From positions 21,120,674 to 21,184,673 of the forward strand of contig OZ038322.1 of NCBI GenBank assembly GCA_964035795.1: DNA of 64,000 nucleotides, given 5' to 3'. This document shows, piece after piece, positions 47,681 to 59,386 of the stretch. Every line of letters begins with the position of its first letter. Position 1 is the stretch's first letter. A program made the translations under genes and the position numbers. The DNA is from Pterobdella sp. o SKG-2022 (Eukaryota > Annelida > Clitellata > Hirudinida > Piscicolidae). The notes below the pieces were generated by a model. It had not been told where the DNA came from. It saw only the letters and a program-made list of their open reading frames with translations, and searched no databases.

Positions 47681-49662
47681 ATTATATAAATAAAGGAATT
47701 TAATTTGATCTTGATATCTGACTTTTTTTCCAAAATGCGTCTTGAAGCGTTCCGTCATATATTGTATATATAGTTGTTATTTTAACATTACCATTCATGT
47801 TGTTAATTACACTTTAATGTAAAAATAATTTTTGCAGTATCATTAATTATAATTTTTGCGTAAGCTGTGTATAGTTTGATTATTCTTTCAGATACTACAA
47901 GTTTATGACCATTTTCTACAATTTTGCATAGGATCAGCTGGTTTGGGTAGAGATTTATTATGAAGCTTTGATGTTCAAATGTCTGTTCAGTGAAGGTTCA
48001 GCCTTCAACTAAACCTCAAATCCTTTTGTTTTGATATTTAGATAACTTAGGTTTTCAAACCGAATCAAATACAAGTACGATTATAAAAGCATTAACTTCA
48101 GGAATTTCTAGACCACTGAGTGTTATGAACTTTTCCTAAATATATCAATTTTAACAAGGATTATTATTATTAAGATATTTACGTATTCTTTGATTTCAAT
48201 TTTTTCTATACCTATAGGAAAGTCTGTTATATGAATGTATAATTTAGTCAAACTAAACACACATGCTTGCAACTTAATTAATTTACGAAGCTTTTCGATT
48301 TACTGTGAAATCACCTTCATCTGAGTACAGTAAAGCAAAAAGCTTTGTGCATTTATGAACTTGTAGACGAATTTGTTCAATTTTATAGGTTTATACTCTA
48401 AACAGATGCTCAATATTAGGATTCTTCATGTCTAAAATAAATATTCAGCATTATTATATTTTGAAAATGTAAGTTCGAAGTACGAAAAGCTTCGTGAAAT
48501 TAAATAAAATTTGAAGAGTGTTTTTATTTTGGACATATATTTATAATAGTTATGTTGTCTAGCAACTCTTGAAATTCATCCCAATATAATCAGGTCACAG
48601 TTGTATTTTATTTAAATGTTAGTTTGAAAATTATTCTAAAAGAATGTTGTTAAGAAAATTTTTTGATTTGATATATGTTTGTTTTATTGAGGCACTCATT
48701 ATGAACCTAGTGGGAATGCATCTGGCACTGTTTGAATACTTGTTGGTAATTATAAAGTTTTTACTGCGAGTAACTCGACAAATGCTGGTCTTTTTTAGTT
48801 TTCACACTTCTGAAGTATTTTTCTGGCAAGATTACTTCCAATTTCAGTAATTTTATTACTTGCTATTATAAGAATATCATTGTTGTTTTCGATACGTGAA
48901 TTTTCATTGAGGTTGTATGTGTTATCATGCATGATGGAAGAAAGACATTGCATACTATAAGTTTTGTTTTTAAATTGTCGAATGTTAGTTCTGTTTTGCA
49001 AGTTCTACTCTTTACATTATGAATTTTTTTATCAAGGCTTTGTAATTTTGTTCAATTTAAAATTTTTCTCATTTGATTTTGTTGCCTTAAATGCAATGAA
49101 TGGCCTTTGTAACTTCTAAATTCAGTATTACGAAGTTGATAAGAAGAAAAGCGTAAAAAAGACGAAAATTGAGTTGAATTTCAGGAAACCATAAAAATTT
49201 AATTAGCTTTCAAAATTTTTTTTTAATTTTAGACATCACTTTTTATTTTTGAATATATTTTTACTTATAATTTAAGTATGCACGTTTTTTTGTGCAGTGT
49301 CTTGTAAAATATGAACAAAAGTAATCAATTCTTGAAATTAATTATTAAATGACATTATTCAAACAATTATAGATAACCAAAAAGTTTTTATCGTTTTCGA
49401 AAAATTTTATTGTTATTTGTAATGCTCTAAAGAATTCGTATCAATTAAATCGGCATTTTAGCGAATATAGTAAAACGTATTTTTCCAGTTGTATTTTATA
49501 TAAATACTTTTTTTTAATTTTTCAAATAAGACATTGTTTGGTAAACTTGCTTAGTCAATTTCCTTGGGAATCCGTAATCAATAGACAACGCCATAAAAAT
49601 CTGAAAAATATCCTTTATTAAAAGTTTTGAAAAAATTCAACATTTTTCAATTTAATTTCAAA
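47681..49662. other. Intergenic upstream of ELOVL
   Basis: AT-rich; may contain more of the decayed element upstream of 47680 (a 68-codon minus-strand frame at 48795-49001 is protein-like but unrecognised) and copies of the CGAAAAGCTTCG palindrome at about 48288 and 48482. The segment next to 49662 is the likely ELOVL promoter/5' UTR. Confidence 0.4.
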
Positions 49663-52600
49663 ATGGAAGTTTTAACTCTAAAATTCGAAAATATTATAGA
49701 CCAATATAATTACTATATCAAACAATCCGGTAAGTGAAAAACCAGATATAAAAATCCTTGTAGCAAAATTATATTTTATATTTACATTAAAATTATAATC
49801 ACAGATCCGAGAGTAGAATCATGGCTTTTGATGGAATCTTGCTATCCCACAGTTATTCTCACTTTTCTTTATTTGGTGGGAGTGCAGGCAGGAATAATGT
49901 TGATGAAAGGCCGCAAACCATTGCCATGCAAGTGGCTGATAGCTGTTTACAATTTTTTTCTAATTCTTCTCAATTGCTTTATATTTTATGAGGTATGAAT
50001 GCTCACTAAATTATCATTGATTCAGCTTTAAAAAAATCACCTTTATAACATAAAAAATTCTAGTTTTTTAATAATTATATTGAATATTTCAAGTTGTTAA
50101 CAGCTTCATATGCTCAAGGATACAATTATCTTTGCCAGTCTGTTGATTATTCCACCAATGCACAAGCTATTAGGGTTTGAGACATAAGTTCACCATTAAA
50201 ATTGAAAATTTCAACCTTTTCATAATTATATTGAAAGAATTATTTATAAATAGTATAAAGTTTTGAGATAAATTTTGGATTTATTTTGAATAATTATACT
50301 TCATTAGTCTATCTCACTTGTCAGTAAATAATGTCAATTTTTTAAAAATATTTTCAGATTGCAAGAGCTCTTTGGTGGTTTTATATATCAAAACTCATAG
50401 AGTTTTCTGATACTTTCTTCTTCATAGCTCGCAAAAAGAATAATCAGGTTTGGATGTGTTTTACTGCTGAAGTATGTTAGTTCTGTGTGTATAAAAACAG
50501 TGATGATGCTCAATTTCCCAAATATTTCCAATTTTTGTTCATTTATTTAAATTTTTTTTGGTTTTCAATAAATCAACACTAATCTTAACTTGATAATTAT
50601 TATTATTAAGATTTTTATAGCACACAGTTATCAATCCAAGATTGCTTTAGAGATGCTCAAGGTTTGTAAGAGATTATGACTGGGGATGTTTATGGTATAA
50701 GTGAGTTTTCAAAAGCTTGCTAAAGTTCATGAGAGAAGGCAATGAGTGCAAATTAGAAGGAAGCGAATTCCACAGATGTGGAGCCTGGTGAGAAAGAGCG
50801 ACTTGTAAACAAGCCTGAAGAAACAGGTTGATGACGTTGGAGACCATAGTGCAAGGATCTGAGTGGTTGAGGTGTGTGTCTGACAAAAGATCAAAAAGAT
50901 AAGCAGATTGTTCAAGCTTGAGAGTGCATGCAATGAGCCAAAGTAATTTAAACTTGCATCTTTGGGAGACAGGTAACCAGTGCAAACGATCAAGACAGTC
51001 GCTGAAAGAGCTGAAATAATCAGCTTGAAGAACCGTCTTGGCCGCGTGGTTTTGGAGAGCTTGAAGTTTGCATAAAAGATAGTTTGGCTGCCCGCAAAGG
51101 AGAGAATTACAGTAGTCCAATCTGGAAAGAACTAGTGAGATAAAGAGGGCACTAGCATAAGAGGTAAGAATTTGCGTACTCGTTTTATGGCATAGATATA
51201 GAAATTGGAAGATTGGATTATTTGAGAAATAAAGTGAGCAAAGTTCAAATTTGAATCTAAGGTGACACCTAAGATTTTGAGCTTGTAAGATATAGGAAGT
51301 GTGATGCCATCAAGAGTTACCACAGAAGGAAAACCAGGAGTTTAGAGCGGAAAGACAACTAGATAATTTAAGGAGAGTGGGGCTAGGATCTGGGTGAAAG
51401 ACTCCGGTGAAAAGAGTGATGTCATCAGCGAACTGGTGAAAAAGCAAGTCGTGCTGTACAATAATGCTACACATGGGTGATGTATAAAGAGAAAAGAGGA
51501 TCGGTCCCAGAATAGAGCCCTGCGGCACGCCTGAGTTGAGTGATGTAAGAGAAGAAGAGAAATTGTCCATTTTAACGAACTAAGAACGTTGAGAGAGGTA
51601 AGAGCGAGATCAGAAATATTGAAGTGTCTATTCAAATTATAAATTAAGATATTGTGATCAAGAGTGTCAAAAGCAGCAGAAAGATGATTTGCTGAAAACC
51701 ACAAAGCTTCTACTTTGACAGATAAATATTAGAAACCTACATTTTCTTTTTTATTATCATTTTAAGCTTCAGTTATAACAATCTTATACATTTTTTTATC
51801 TACCTTTTTTCTTCTGTCTCTTATCAATTGAAACCCATTCTTTTCATCTCAATCTTTCATAATTAAACAGGTAAGTTTTCTACATGTGTACCATCACGCC
51901 ACCATGTTCCCCTTGTGGTGGATTGGGGTCAAGTGGGTGGCTGGAGGCCAATGTATGCTCTAGAATTTTTTTGAATTAAGTGGTTTTTTATTAAAATGTA
52001 ATTCAAGTTAAAATTAAATTTTGATTTCATGAATTAAATAATTAGAAAGTTAGTCAGCAGATTTGTTTGAAACTCCTTTATAATTTGAATCAATATAGCA
52101 AATTTTGCAAAATTTTTGTATACTGAGCATAGGTTTCAAGTAATAATCAACTTAAAATTGAAATGATTTTTTGTTACAACTAAATTCGTTTTATAGTCCG
52201 TTTTGTTTTCCAAGGATAAGTCTTATTATATCTAATAACTCAATTGTTTAAAAATATAATTAATTTCTAGAAGGATCTTGTTTATCTTTTCAAGTATTTC
52301 TCAATGTAAGCTTAACGATGTAGTCACAGTTAGATAAATTTATCAAAAAGAATTTTAATTCTCGATAAGTTCAATTTTATCGGTAATAATTTTATCAATT
52401 TTAATCCTGATCAACAGCTGTGATGGCAGCCCTAATAAACTCATTTGTGCACATCACAATGTACTCATACTATTTCCTTGCCTCCCTGGGTCCGTCATTG
52501 CAACCCTACCTTTGGTGGAAGCGATATCTGACCATCATCCAGCTGGTAGGTCATTCATTCATTGGCTTCCAACTTGATTGTGTTATTAAGCAGTATGATT

Positions 52601-53075
52601 TGTGACTGGTTTCCAGTTAAGACGGTATCATGTGTGTTTGTTTTTATCCCTTGTAAATTTTGTTTCTTATTGTTATTCATTATTTTTTGTTATTTTTCAA
52701 TATTTACATGTACTTGTTATTACTTGTTATCAGATCCAGTTTGTGGTTGGAGTGACTCATTCTAGTCAGTCAATCTACTTCAAGTGTCCTTTTCCTCTTT
52801 GGATGCAATGGGCATTGATATTTTATGCAACCTCCATCTTCATTCTATTCATCAACTTCTACATTAAAACCTACTTAAAGAAAGGAACTGGTAAGAATAA
52901 ATCTGGAACCAATTATACTGCAAAGCAAAATGGAGGAGGAAGAGATAAAGCTAATTTCAGTGATGGTGCCAAAAATAAAAGAGGATCGATGAAGAATGGT
53001 GGGAATATTAATGGTAGGATGGAAAATAACACGAACGGTGTTGTAAATCTACATAAGAAGAAGAAGTATTACTAG
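49663..53075 (+). CDS. ELOVL4: Very-long-chain fatty acid elongase (ELOVL4/ELOVL-type)
   Basis: Multi-pass ER membrane 3-ketoacyl-CoA synthase that condenses malonyl-CoA with a long-chain acyl-CoA, the rate-limiting elongation step. Seven exons: 49663-49729, 49805-49992, 50094-50174, 50358-50447, 51871-51952, 52418-52545 and 52734-53075; phases agree and total 326 codons (325 aa). Family landmarks in order: KxxEFxDTxFF as [19 protein letters not shown], the catalytic histidine box HVYHH (147-151) in [28 protein letters not shown], and the TM block ending [12 protein letters not shown]. The Lys/Gly/Asn-rich tail ends KKYY, a dilysine (KKxx) ER-retrieval signal. It matches the ELOVL4 subfamily best, but the subfamily label needs a tree. 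Intron 4 carries a LINE fragment, and exon 5 begins with GTAAGT. Confidence 0.94.
50595..51716 (-). mobile_element. 5'-truncated L2/CR1-like LINE fragment
   Basis: Lies antisense in ELOVL intron 4. Minus-strand reading starts within the reverse transcriptase at [13 protein letters not shown] (about 51690), continues with [16 protein letters not shown] and the catalytic FADD (about 51420), and ends in the CR1/L2-type C-terminal domain ([23 protein letters not shown]; 51120-50674). The 3' end runs into TATAAAAATCTTAATAATAATAAT-like simple repeat, typical of L2-type tails. At least two frame shifts break the frame (between about 51.31 and 51.57 kb and near 51.13 kb). 5' truncation is the usual outcome of target-primed insertion. 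Confidence 0.9.
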
Positions 53076-54458
53076 CTTTCATGCTTATTGATAACCATAT
53101 ATTGTTCTGAATGAAAGTTCAAAGCTCCATGATCGATATTAAACGTTTTTAATCTATTTATTACTTCGATATGATTGCTTTAAATTTTTTTATTAGTTTT
53201 TAAAAAATTTTTAGGTTTTTATCTGCCGGTCTGTCTTATTTTATATCTTCTTGTGTTTTTAAATCAAGTGTTATCATGTTCTAATCAAAAGTTCCCTACC
53301 TTACATTTTTACTAGTCATCAATCTCCTCCCTTACAGCATAGCTTTTTGGTGCGATATTCTATTAGATTTTTTTACATAAATATTAATTCACGTTATGAT
53401 CTCGTAGACACATCGTGTGTATTTTTATAGTATGATGTGTTCTCAATTTATTTAATATGAAGTAGCTTAATGGTTTTGAATAATATTTTTTTGACTATTG
53501 GAAGTTTAATCATTTTATTTTCATCAATTAATTAGTATTTAATTTTTTGTTGACATTCCGTTTATTTTATTTATTTTATAAATCCCTGAGATCTGATCAA
53601 GATTTAAGATACTCGGGGTTACTGCCAAAATGATTTCGATTTTGTATTCAATGATCAACATTTAACTTTGGTTTATTTGAAAACTAAAAATACCTTAGCT
53701 TTATTGGTTTATTAATGTTCTAAATATCAAAAAACTGATAGAATTATTTTCAAGCTTCAAATAAAAAAAATTATTAGTGTCGTTTAACCATTTGCTGTTA
53801 ACAAAGAAAGTCATTGATAAAAAACTAAGTGTTGCACAAACACAGAAAAGTTAAAAATATCAACATGCGGTTATACAATTTTTGTACAAGTTTAAAAAGG
53901 CAAAATTTTATCAGATCTTATAACAATAATAATCAAAATTCAGTTAGTATTTATTTTTCTTTTAAATTTCTCAACTAGTATGCATTTATTTTATTTACAT
54001 TTGTGCTTGATAGATTTCTCAAGTTTGCATAGGTGTTATTTCGTTGGTAAATTTATTTGGCACGTTGGAATAAGAATAGACACAGTAGTCGTACACGAAA
54101 CTCATTTAAATCAATAGATTAAAAGCATAAGAAATGTTAATACCCACAATATCTTAACATACTCCAGCGAGTTCTCAAAAACTACAATTCATGTAGTTTT
54201 AAAGCCAATGATCTTTCGACCATGCATAAACAAAAAATGAATTATTACAAAAGATTGAAAAAATTAATGGGTTTTGAATGAAAACACTAATTTTTGCCAC
54301 AAGCCATGCACCTATTGGTGGAAACTGAAAATATGTTGGAGAAATTATGGTTATAATGGCACTTGCAACAACAACGAATGAACTTGAAACTTCAGTTAAT
54401 AATTTAACTCTTAGAGATGTTAACAAACTTTTAAAATATCAGGTCGGAATATCGAGCT
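53076..54458. other. Intergenic, convergent 3' ends of ELOVL and the SUEL receptor
   Basis: AT-rich sequence that should contain both 3' UTRs. A 75-codon minus-strand frame (54199-54426) has no family resemblance and is likely chance. Confidence 0.4.
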
Positions 54459-57400
54459 TTAAGTTTTGTTTTTTCTTGGGTACAAAACTGGAGGGATATC
54501 TTCGTTGTTACTGTCTTTTTTGATTTTATCTTCTTCATCATTGTTTATGACATTATTGTTGCTAAGTTTGGGAGTTAATTGAGGAGTTCTGATTGGGTAA
54601 TATTTTTTAGGAGGTGGCAACTGCGGAGGGATTCTTTCCTTGTTTGAGACTTGGTAAAGACGTCGTTGCTGCTCTTGCAATTGTTTTTGCTGATGCTTAC
54701 GCCTCAAATCCATGCAGCATGGACAGTTATTGCTGCCAAAACTTGCCATGTTGTTAGTTATGGTGTTAGTGTTAATAAAAGTTGTGTTCAAAGTTTTTCT
54801 GCTAAGCTTTTCAGAGTTTGGTTCAAAAAGCTTCTTTTGAGGAGTTGTCGCAAATGCTTGTGTGGGATTTTCAAATTGACGACATTTTTCACAGGCAGGA
54901 TAAGCCATTGTTAAAAAATTCCTTTGATTCATTTGAGGGGTGGATTCTCCAGCTGGAGATGAGGTTGGGCTGCATTTTGGAAATGTTGCATTAGGATTGT
55001 TGAGAAGACGAGTTTGGAAGCAATTGCTGTTACAATTGTTTTGGTTAATGACAAGATCTTTACTTTGTTTGTTTGTGCCATCAATATTTTGTTCAAAACT
55101 ACCACAGTCGCAACAGATAGGTGTATTATTGGTGGGAGTATTAATGACATGAGTACAACTAAGAGATTTATCGAGAGTTGTTGTAGTCTCGTCACCACTC
55201 AAAAACGCCGCTCTTTCGTTGATTAAAAAATTCAATTGGCTTCCAGGATGGTTAAACTGACTGTTGCCTATCTGATTTTTTTTTAAACTTAAGGGCTGGT
55301 TGTTCAAAGGATTGCTTGTGATAGGCTGACGTTTGGTTGATGCAGATTTCCACATGTATTCATAATCTTTTGACTTTTTGTTTTTGTTATTCTTAACCAC
55401 ATTACTTTTACTTGGACTAGAACAAATAAGCTTTTCATCGTGAAATACAGCAGACCTTCGGCACCGATCTTTTTTTCTGTCAAAAAATTTTTTGTTTCAA
55501 AATACTAAAATTTTTTAGACACGTTAAGTCAGCACGTAACGAAATTGAATGGATAAATCATACGAGCAATTAGCTTCAAAAGAAAACAAAAATCTATAAC
55601 GATCGATAGAAAGAAATATAAGTTGAGCACAAACGTTAACGATAAACAAAAATAATTTGAATGAAAACTCAAGATATAAGTCAATTTTGATATAAAAGAC
55701 TGAAAGATAAAGAATTAAATGAAAGATAAAGACAATTCATGAATTTATAATTTTAAAAAATATATTGTATCTATCAATCAAAATGTGTTTTATCTATCTA
55801 AATATTATCCTCAAATGTATTGTTTAAATTCCGACCTTTTGATGAATTGTAATCCTACGATCATTATCAGCACCCCCACAAACACCGATAACGATATCAC
55901 TAATAGTACACCTGCTCCTGAAAACAACGCGAATAACAAATATTTATACATGCTTTAGTTATTTTAGTTTATCGTAAATTTAGTTTATTTTCTCTTTTAT
56001 TTCCTATTCATATTTAATGATGTTTTCTAAATGATTAGCATCGCCTGATGTTTTTGTTATTGAGAGACTTTTTGAAATTTACTAACCAAATCCAAACAAC
56101 TTCGAACTTTTCATAACCACTGTAAAATTTCAATATTGTTTTTAAGAATATTTCTTCATTTTTGTTTTTACAAGCATTGGCATATATTTATGCTGGAATG
56201 AAACGTTAGCAGATATAGTTTTATGCTCCAAACAAGTTTTTAGAATTTTAACCACTTCGATATTAGCATAGTTTTCAAAAAAAAACAAAAATTAATTTTT
56301 TTAACATGTAAAATTTTCAAACAGTAACATCTATAAAATATAGTAATGTTCTTGAAAAAAAGCTAAACATGAATTAACGACCTAAATATATCACTTAGAA
56401 CTGGAACTAATTAATCAAATAAACAACTTAAAATACTCAAACATACTCACCAATGGAGCAGTCCTTCCATTCTCCATGCCATCCCCCTCCTTTACACGTC
56501 ACCCACCACTCCGATGATCCCTCTAAGCAACCAACCACCATGGCGGAATCGTTCACCCTTTTGTACCAAATCCTCTCAGTCCTCAAAGACTCCGAATACT
56601 CTTCGGTAACGGAAGCTACTTGTGAATTTTCAATTTCCGGCTTATCTGGACATCCGAAAGCTGCATTGTGTAGTTTTAATTTTGAAAGAACAATAGTATT
56701 AATTTTTCTTAGTTGCAATTTGCAGCATAAATTTTCACGAGCGGTTCGTTCAAGATTGAAGCAATAAAAGAAGCCATCTCGCCGGCATGCACGCTCTACC
56801 AACAACAGTAGCCACGCGTCTATTTTTATCCTTAGAAATAAAGATGGAATTTCTCTCATTTTTGAGTCGTAAAAGTGCATTATTTTGGTGTATGCTTGTA
56901 TGACAAACTAAACATCGATATAACTACGTTCAACGACAGTCAAAAATCGATGAATTAATCTACCTAAACACTAGACCGATTTTTATTCATCATTTGTCTA
57001 TTTAACAAGTCATTGGCGTTTGTTTTACTCTTATTTATTAATTTGATTAAGCATTTAACTTTTTGGTCATATATCCATCTTCCTCCACGTTTATATTTTA
57101 TTCATTAATGAATCCCCAAACCTTGAACAGTGACCAAGTAATGATTGTTCTCAGTGAAAGGCTTCAGTAAGACCATAGAAAGATGTGCTGTTGTGCTGAT
57201 GTGAGAAGAATGGCTATCATTACCCGATAAAAAGTGCGCTGAAGAGAAGGAAGATGAAGAAGAAGAAGAAGAAGAAGATTCTTCAATAGCGACAAATTTA
57301 TCACCAGATACGTTTGTGAAATGATTGTTTGCCTTTGAAGCATTTTGATGGAAGATCATAATAGAAGATTTGATTGCTTGTCCCTGGCGAGCCATGAAAA

Positions 57401-59386
57401 CCCATGGGTGAGTAGAGGTGCCACATTTGTTGCCTTGTTGTTGTGGCAGGTTGAGAGGTGCTTGATGTTGTTGCAGGTGCTTGGGGAGATGTTGTTGCTG
57501 ATAATGTTGTTGGTGCTGTTGTTGTAGAATGTTGAGTTGTTGAGTTTGCAGAGGTGACAAGTAAAGTTTGTGTGAATTGTTGCTGGAAATATAAACTGTG
57601 CATGCATTTATGCTGTCGGCTGCTTGCGGTTGAACATCCTTTGATACAACTTTTTATGGAAGAAAATTTTATTGATAACTTTAGAGTTCTTCATTGTTTT
57701 TCATTATTTTTACGATTCCAAGTGTTTGACTAATGTTCAATAAAACTAACAAAAATGAAGAAACTCAATTACAACAATGGTTCAAGTTATTTCGCCATAA
57801 AATAAAGGCACGAGAAACAGTTTTGAAAGAAAATTAGGTATATAAAAACAAAAAAATTTTAGAAATAAAACTTTAGAATACTTTTGATAATATCAGTAGC
57901 AATTATTATGTTGTAGTTTTTCAAGTTTATTACTTTTAAATGTACCTTCAAAATTTTATTTGTTTCAAGTGCTAACCCTGTAAGCGTTTTGCTTTCAAAG
58001 AAGTAAGGTACATAGAAAATTATTTTCGACTAACACTCCAACATAGAATTTTATTTTTCCAAAAATTCACTTAGTAGTACTTAAATTTTGAGGCTTATTT
58101 ATTTTTCATTAAGCTTTTTCTAAGGTACTATATCATTATAAAATCCCACACCTGAAACTTTTTCTCTAAAAAATACAATTTTTATGTTTTCAAAAGCTTT
58201 ATTGATCTTTATTACTTTTTTGAAAAAAACTTGGTTTATTAAATTTTTATCCTTATATTGAATTCACGATATCACCATGACCGGTTCATAATTTTTTCAT
58301 TTTATAATGCATTTATCCAGAAACACTTTGGGAAGCATTAAGTTTCGATTCCAAAGTTTTAAACAAAAAATTGCGTCATTTCAGTTTTGAGCCCGATCGT
58401 GTATTTAATTTTTTAAAATCTCCCACATAAAGACTCTAAATGCATTTAATTCTAAAAAACTTTTCACGGTCATTAATTGCTCTCAATACGCAAATTCAAA
58501 TAAAATCTGACTGAACATTTAGCAAATTGTTTCTACAACTCGTAAAAATAGCCATAGAGCTTCAATAATCAAACCAAAAAACCAACGTAATCTGAAACTA
58601 TCTGATAAAGACTTACCAGGAATGCAAGTGTAATCCACATCAAGATAATTCTTAAGTTCATAATCACAAGGTTGGTTCAGCTGCAGAGTTTCATCATTAA
58701 CCCTCAGAAAACAATACTTCAGTCCGGAGCACTTGCGGTGTAAGGCAGAAGTAATGTTGGAGAAGCAACCCACATAACCCATGCCCTTTTTGACACACTC
58801 TCCAACCTTCATCCTACCATATAGGGCATTTTTTATCAGTATCACGTAATGCTGTTGCAATGCATTTTGTTTATTTATTTGTTTATGTTGGTCATAATTG
58901 TAAGGCAGTGAAAAATGCGGCTGCTGTTGAAATTGCTGATCATACTGCAAATAGAGTTGTTGGAGATTGTGTTGTTGTGCGGAGTTTTGTTGGTCAGGGT
59001 TGAACTGTGAACAATCAGCTGTGAACGTGTCTTCGTTACAGTATTCTATACAATCTGTTTCGACATGATGTTTTATGATAATGGAAAAATCAATTACTTG
59101 CATTTCATTAGTATTTAAGTTTTTAAACTGGCTTATAGTTTTTGTATAGATTTTTTTTCATTAATACTGTAAAATTTGAAAGGTTATGTAGAAGCAAGAG
59201 TTTTATTGCATTAATGCTAACGTTAAAGATCTGACATGACCTAAGAAATTCTAATATAACCAATCAAATTTGTTTTATAATAGATTTTTTATTTTGACTA
59301 CATATTTCTTTGAATTTAAAAAACCTCAATCTTAAAAACTCACTTGAGATAGATATTATGATTGGAAAAAGCACTAGAAAAAACAT
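54459..59386 (-). CDS. Type I membrane receptor with SUEL lectin, CUB-like and CCP-like domains (EVA-1-like)
   Basis: Exons: 59344-59386 (signal peptide MFFLVLFPIIISIS), 58617-59054, 57122-57619, 56451-56660, 55836-55917 and 54459-55476; phases agree and total 763 codons (762 aa). Residues 15-160 form a SUEL/galactose-binding lectin domain (NALYGR, VGECV, CSGLKYC, QPCDYELKNYLDVDYTC) interrupted by a Gln-rich insert at about 31-83. Residues 161-326 form a CUB-like beta-sandwich ending YLVTVQAFGCP, with its own Gln-rich and poly-Ser stretches. Residues 327-395 have four Cys spaced like a sushi/CCP module (VVGC, VTC, W, DC). TM helix about 398-420, then a 340-residue cytoplasmic tail rich in Asn, Gln and Pro with CCDC, CEKC and CPCC pairs. 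The acceptor of the third exon is the choice that keeps phase. EVA-1 is a guidance receptor with SUEL domains in nematodes; kinship is suggested by the lectin and topology only. Confidence 0.8.

Noticed and set aside
57301..57603. Thr/Ser-rich mucin-like frame over the receptor's third exon
   Set aside because: It hits a stop before any donor in the right phase, whereas the alternative frame joins both neighbouring exons in phase and gives a CUB-like domain.
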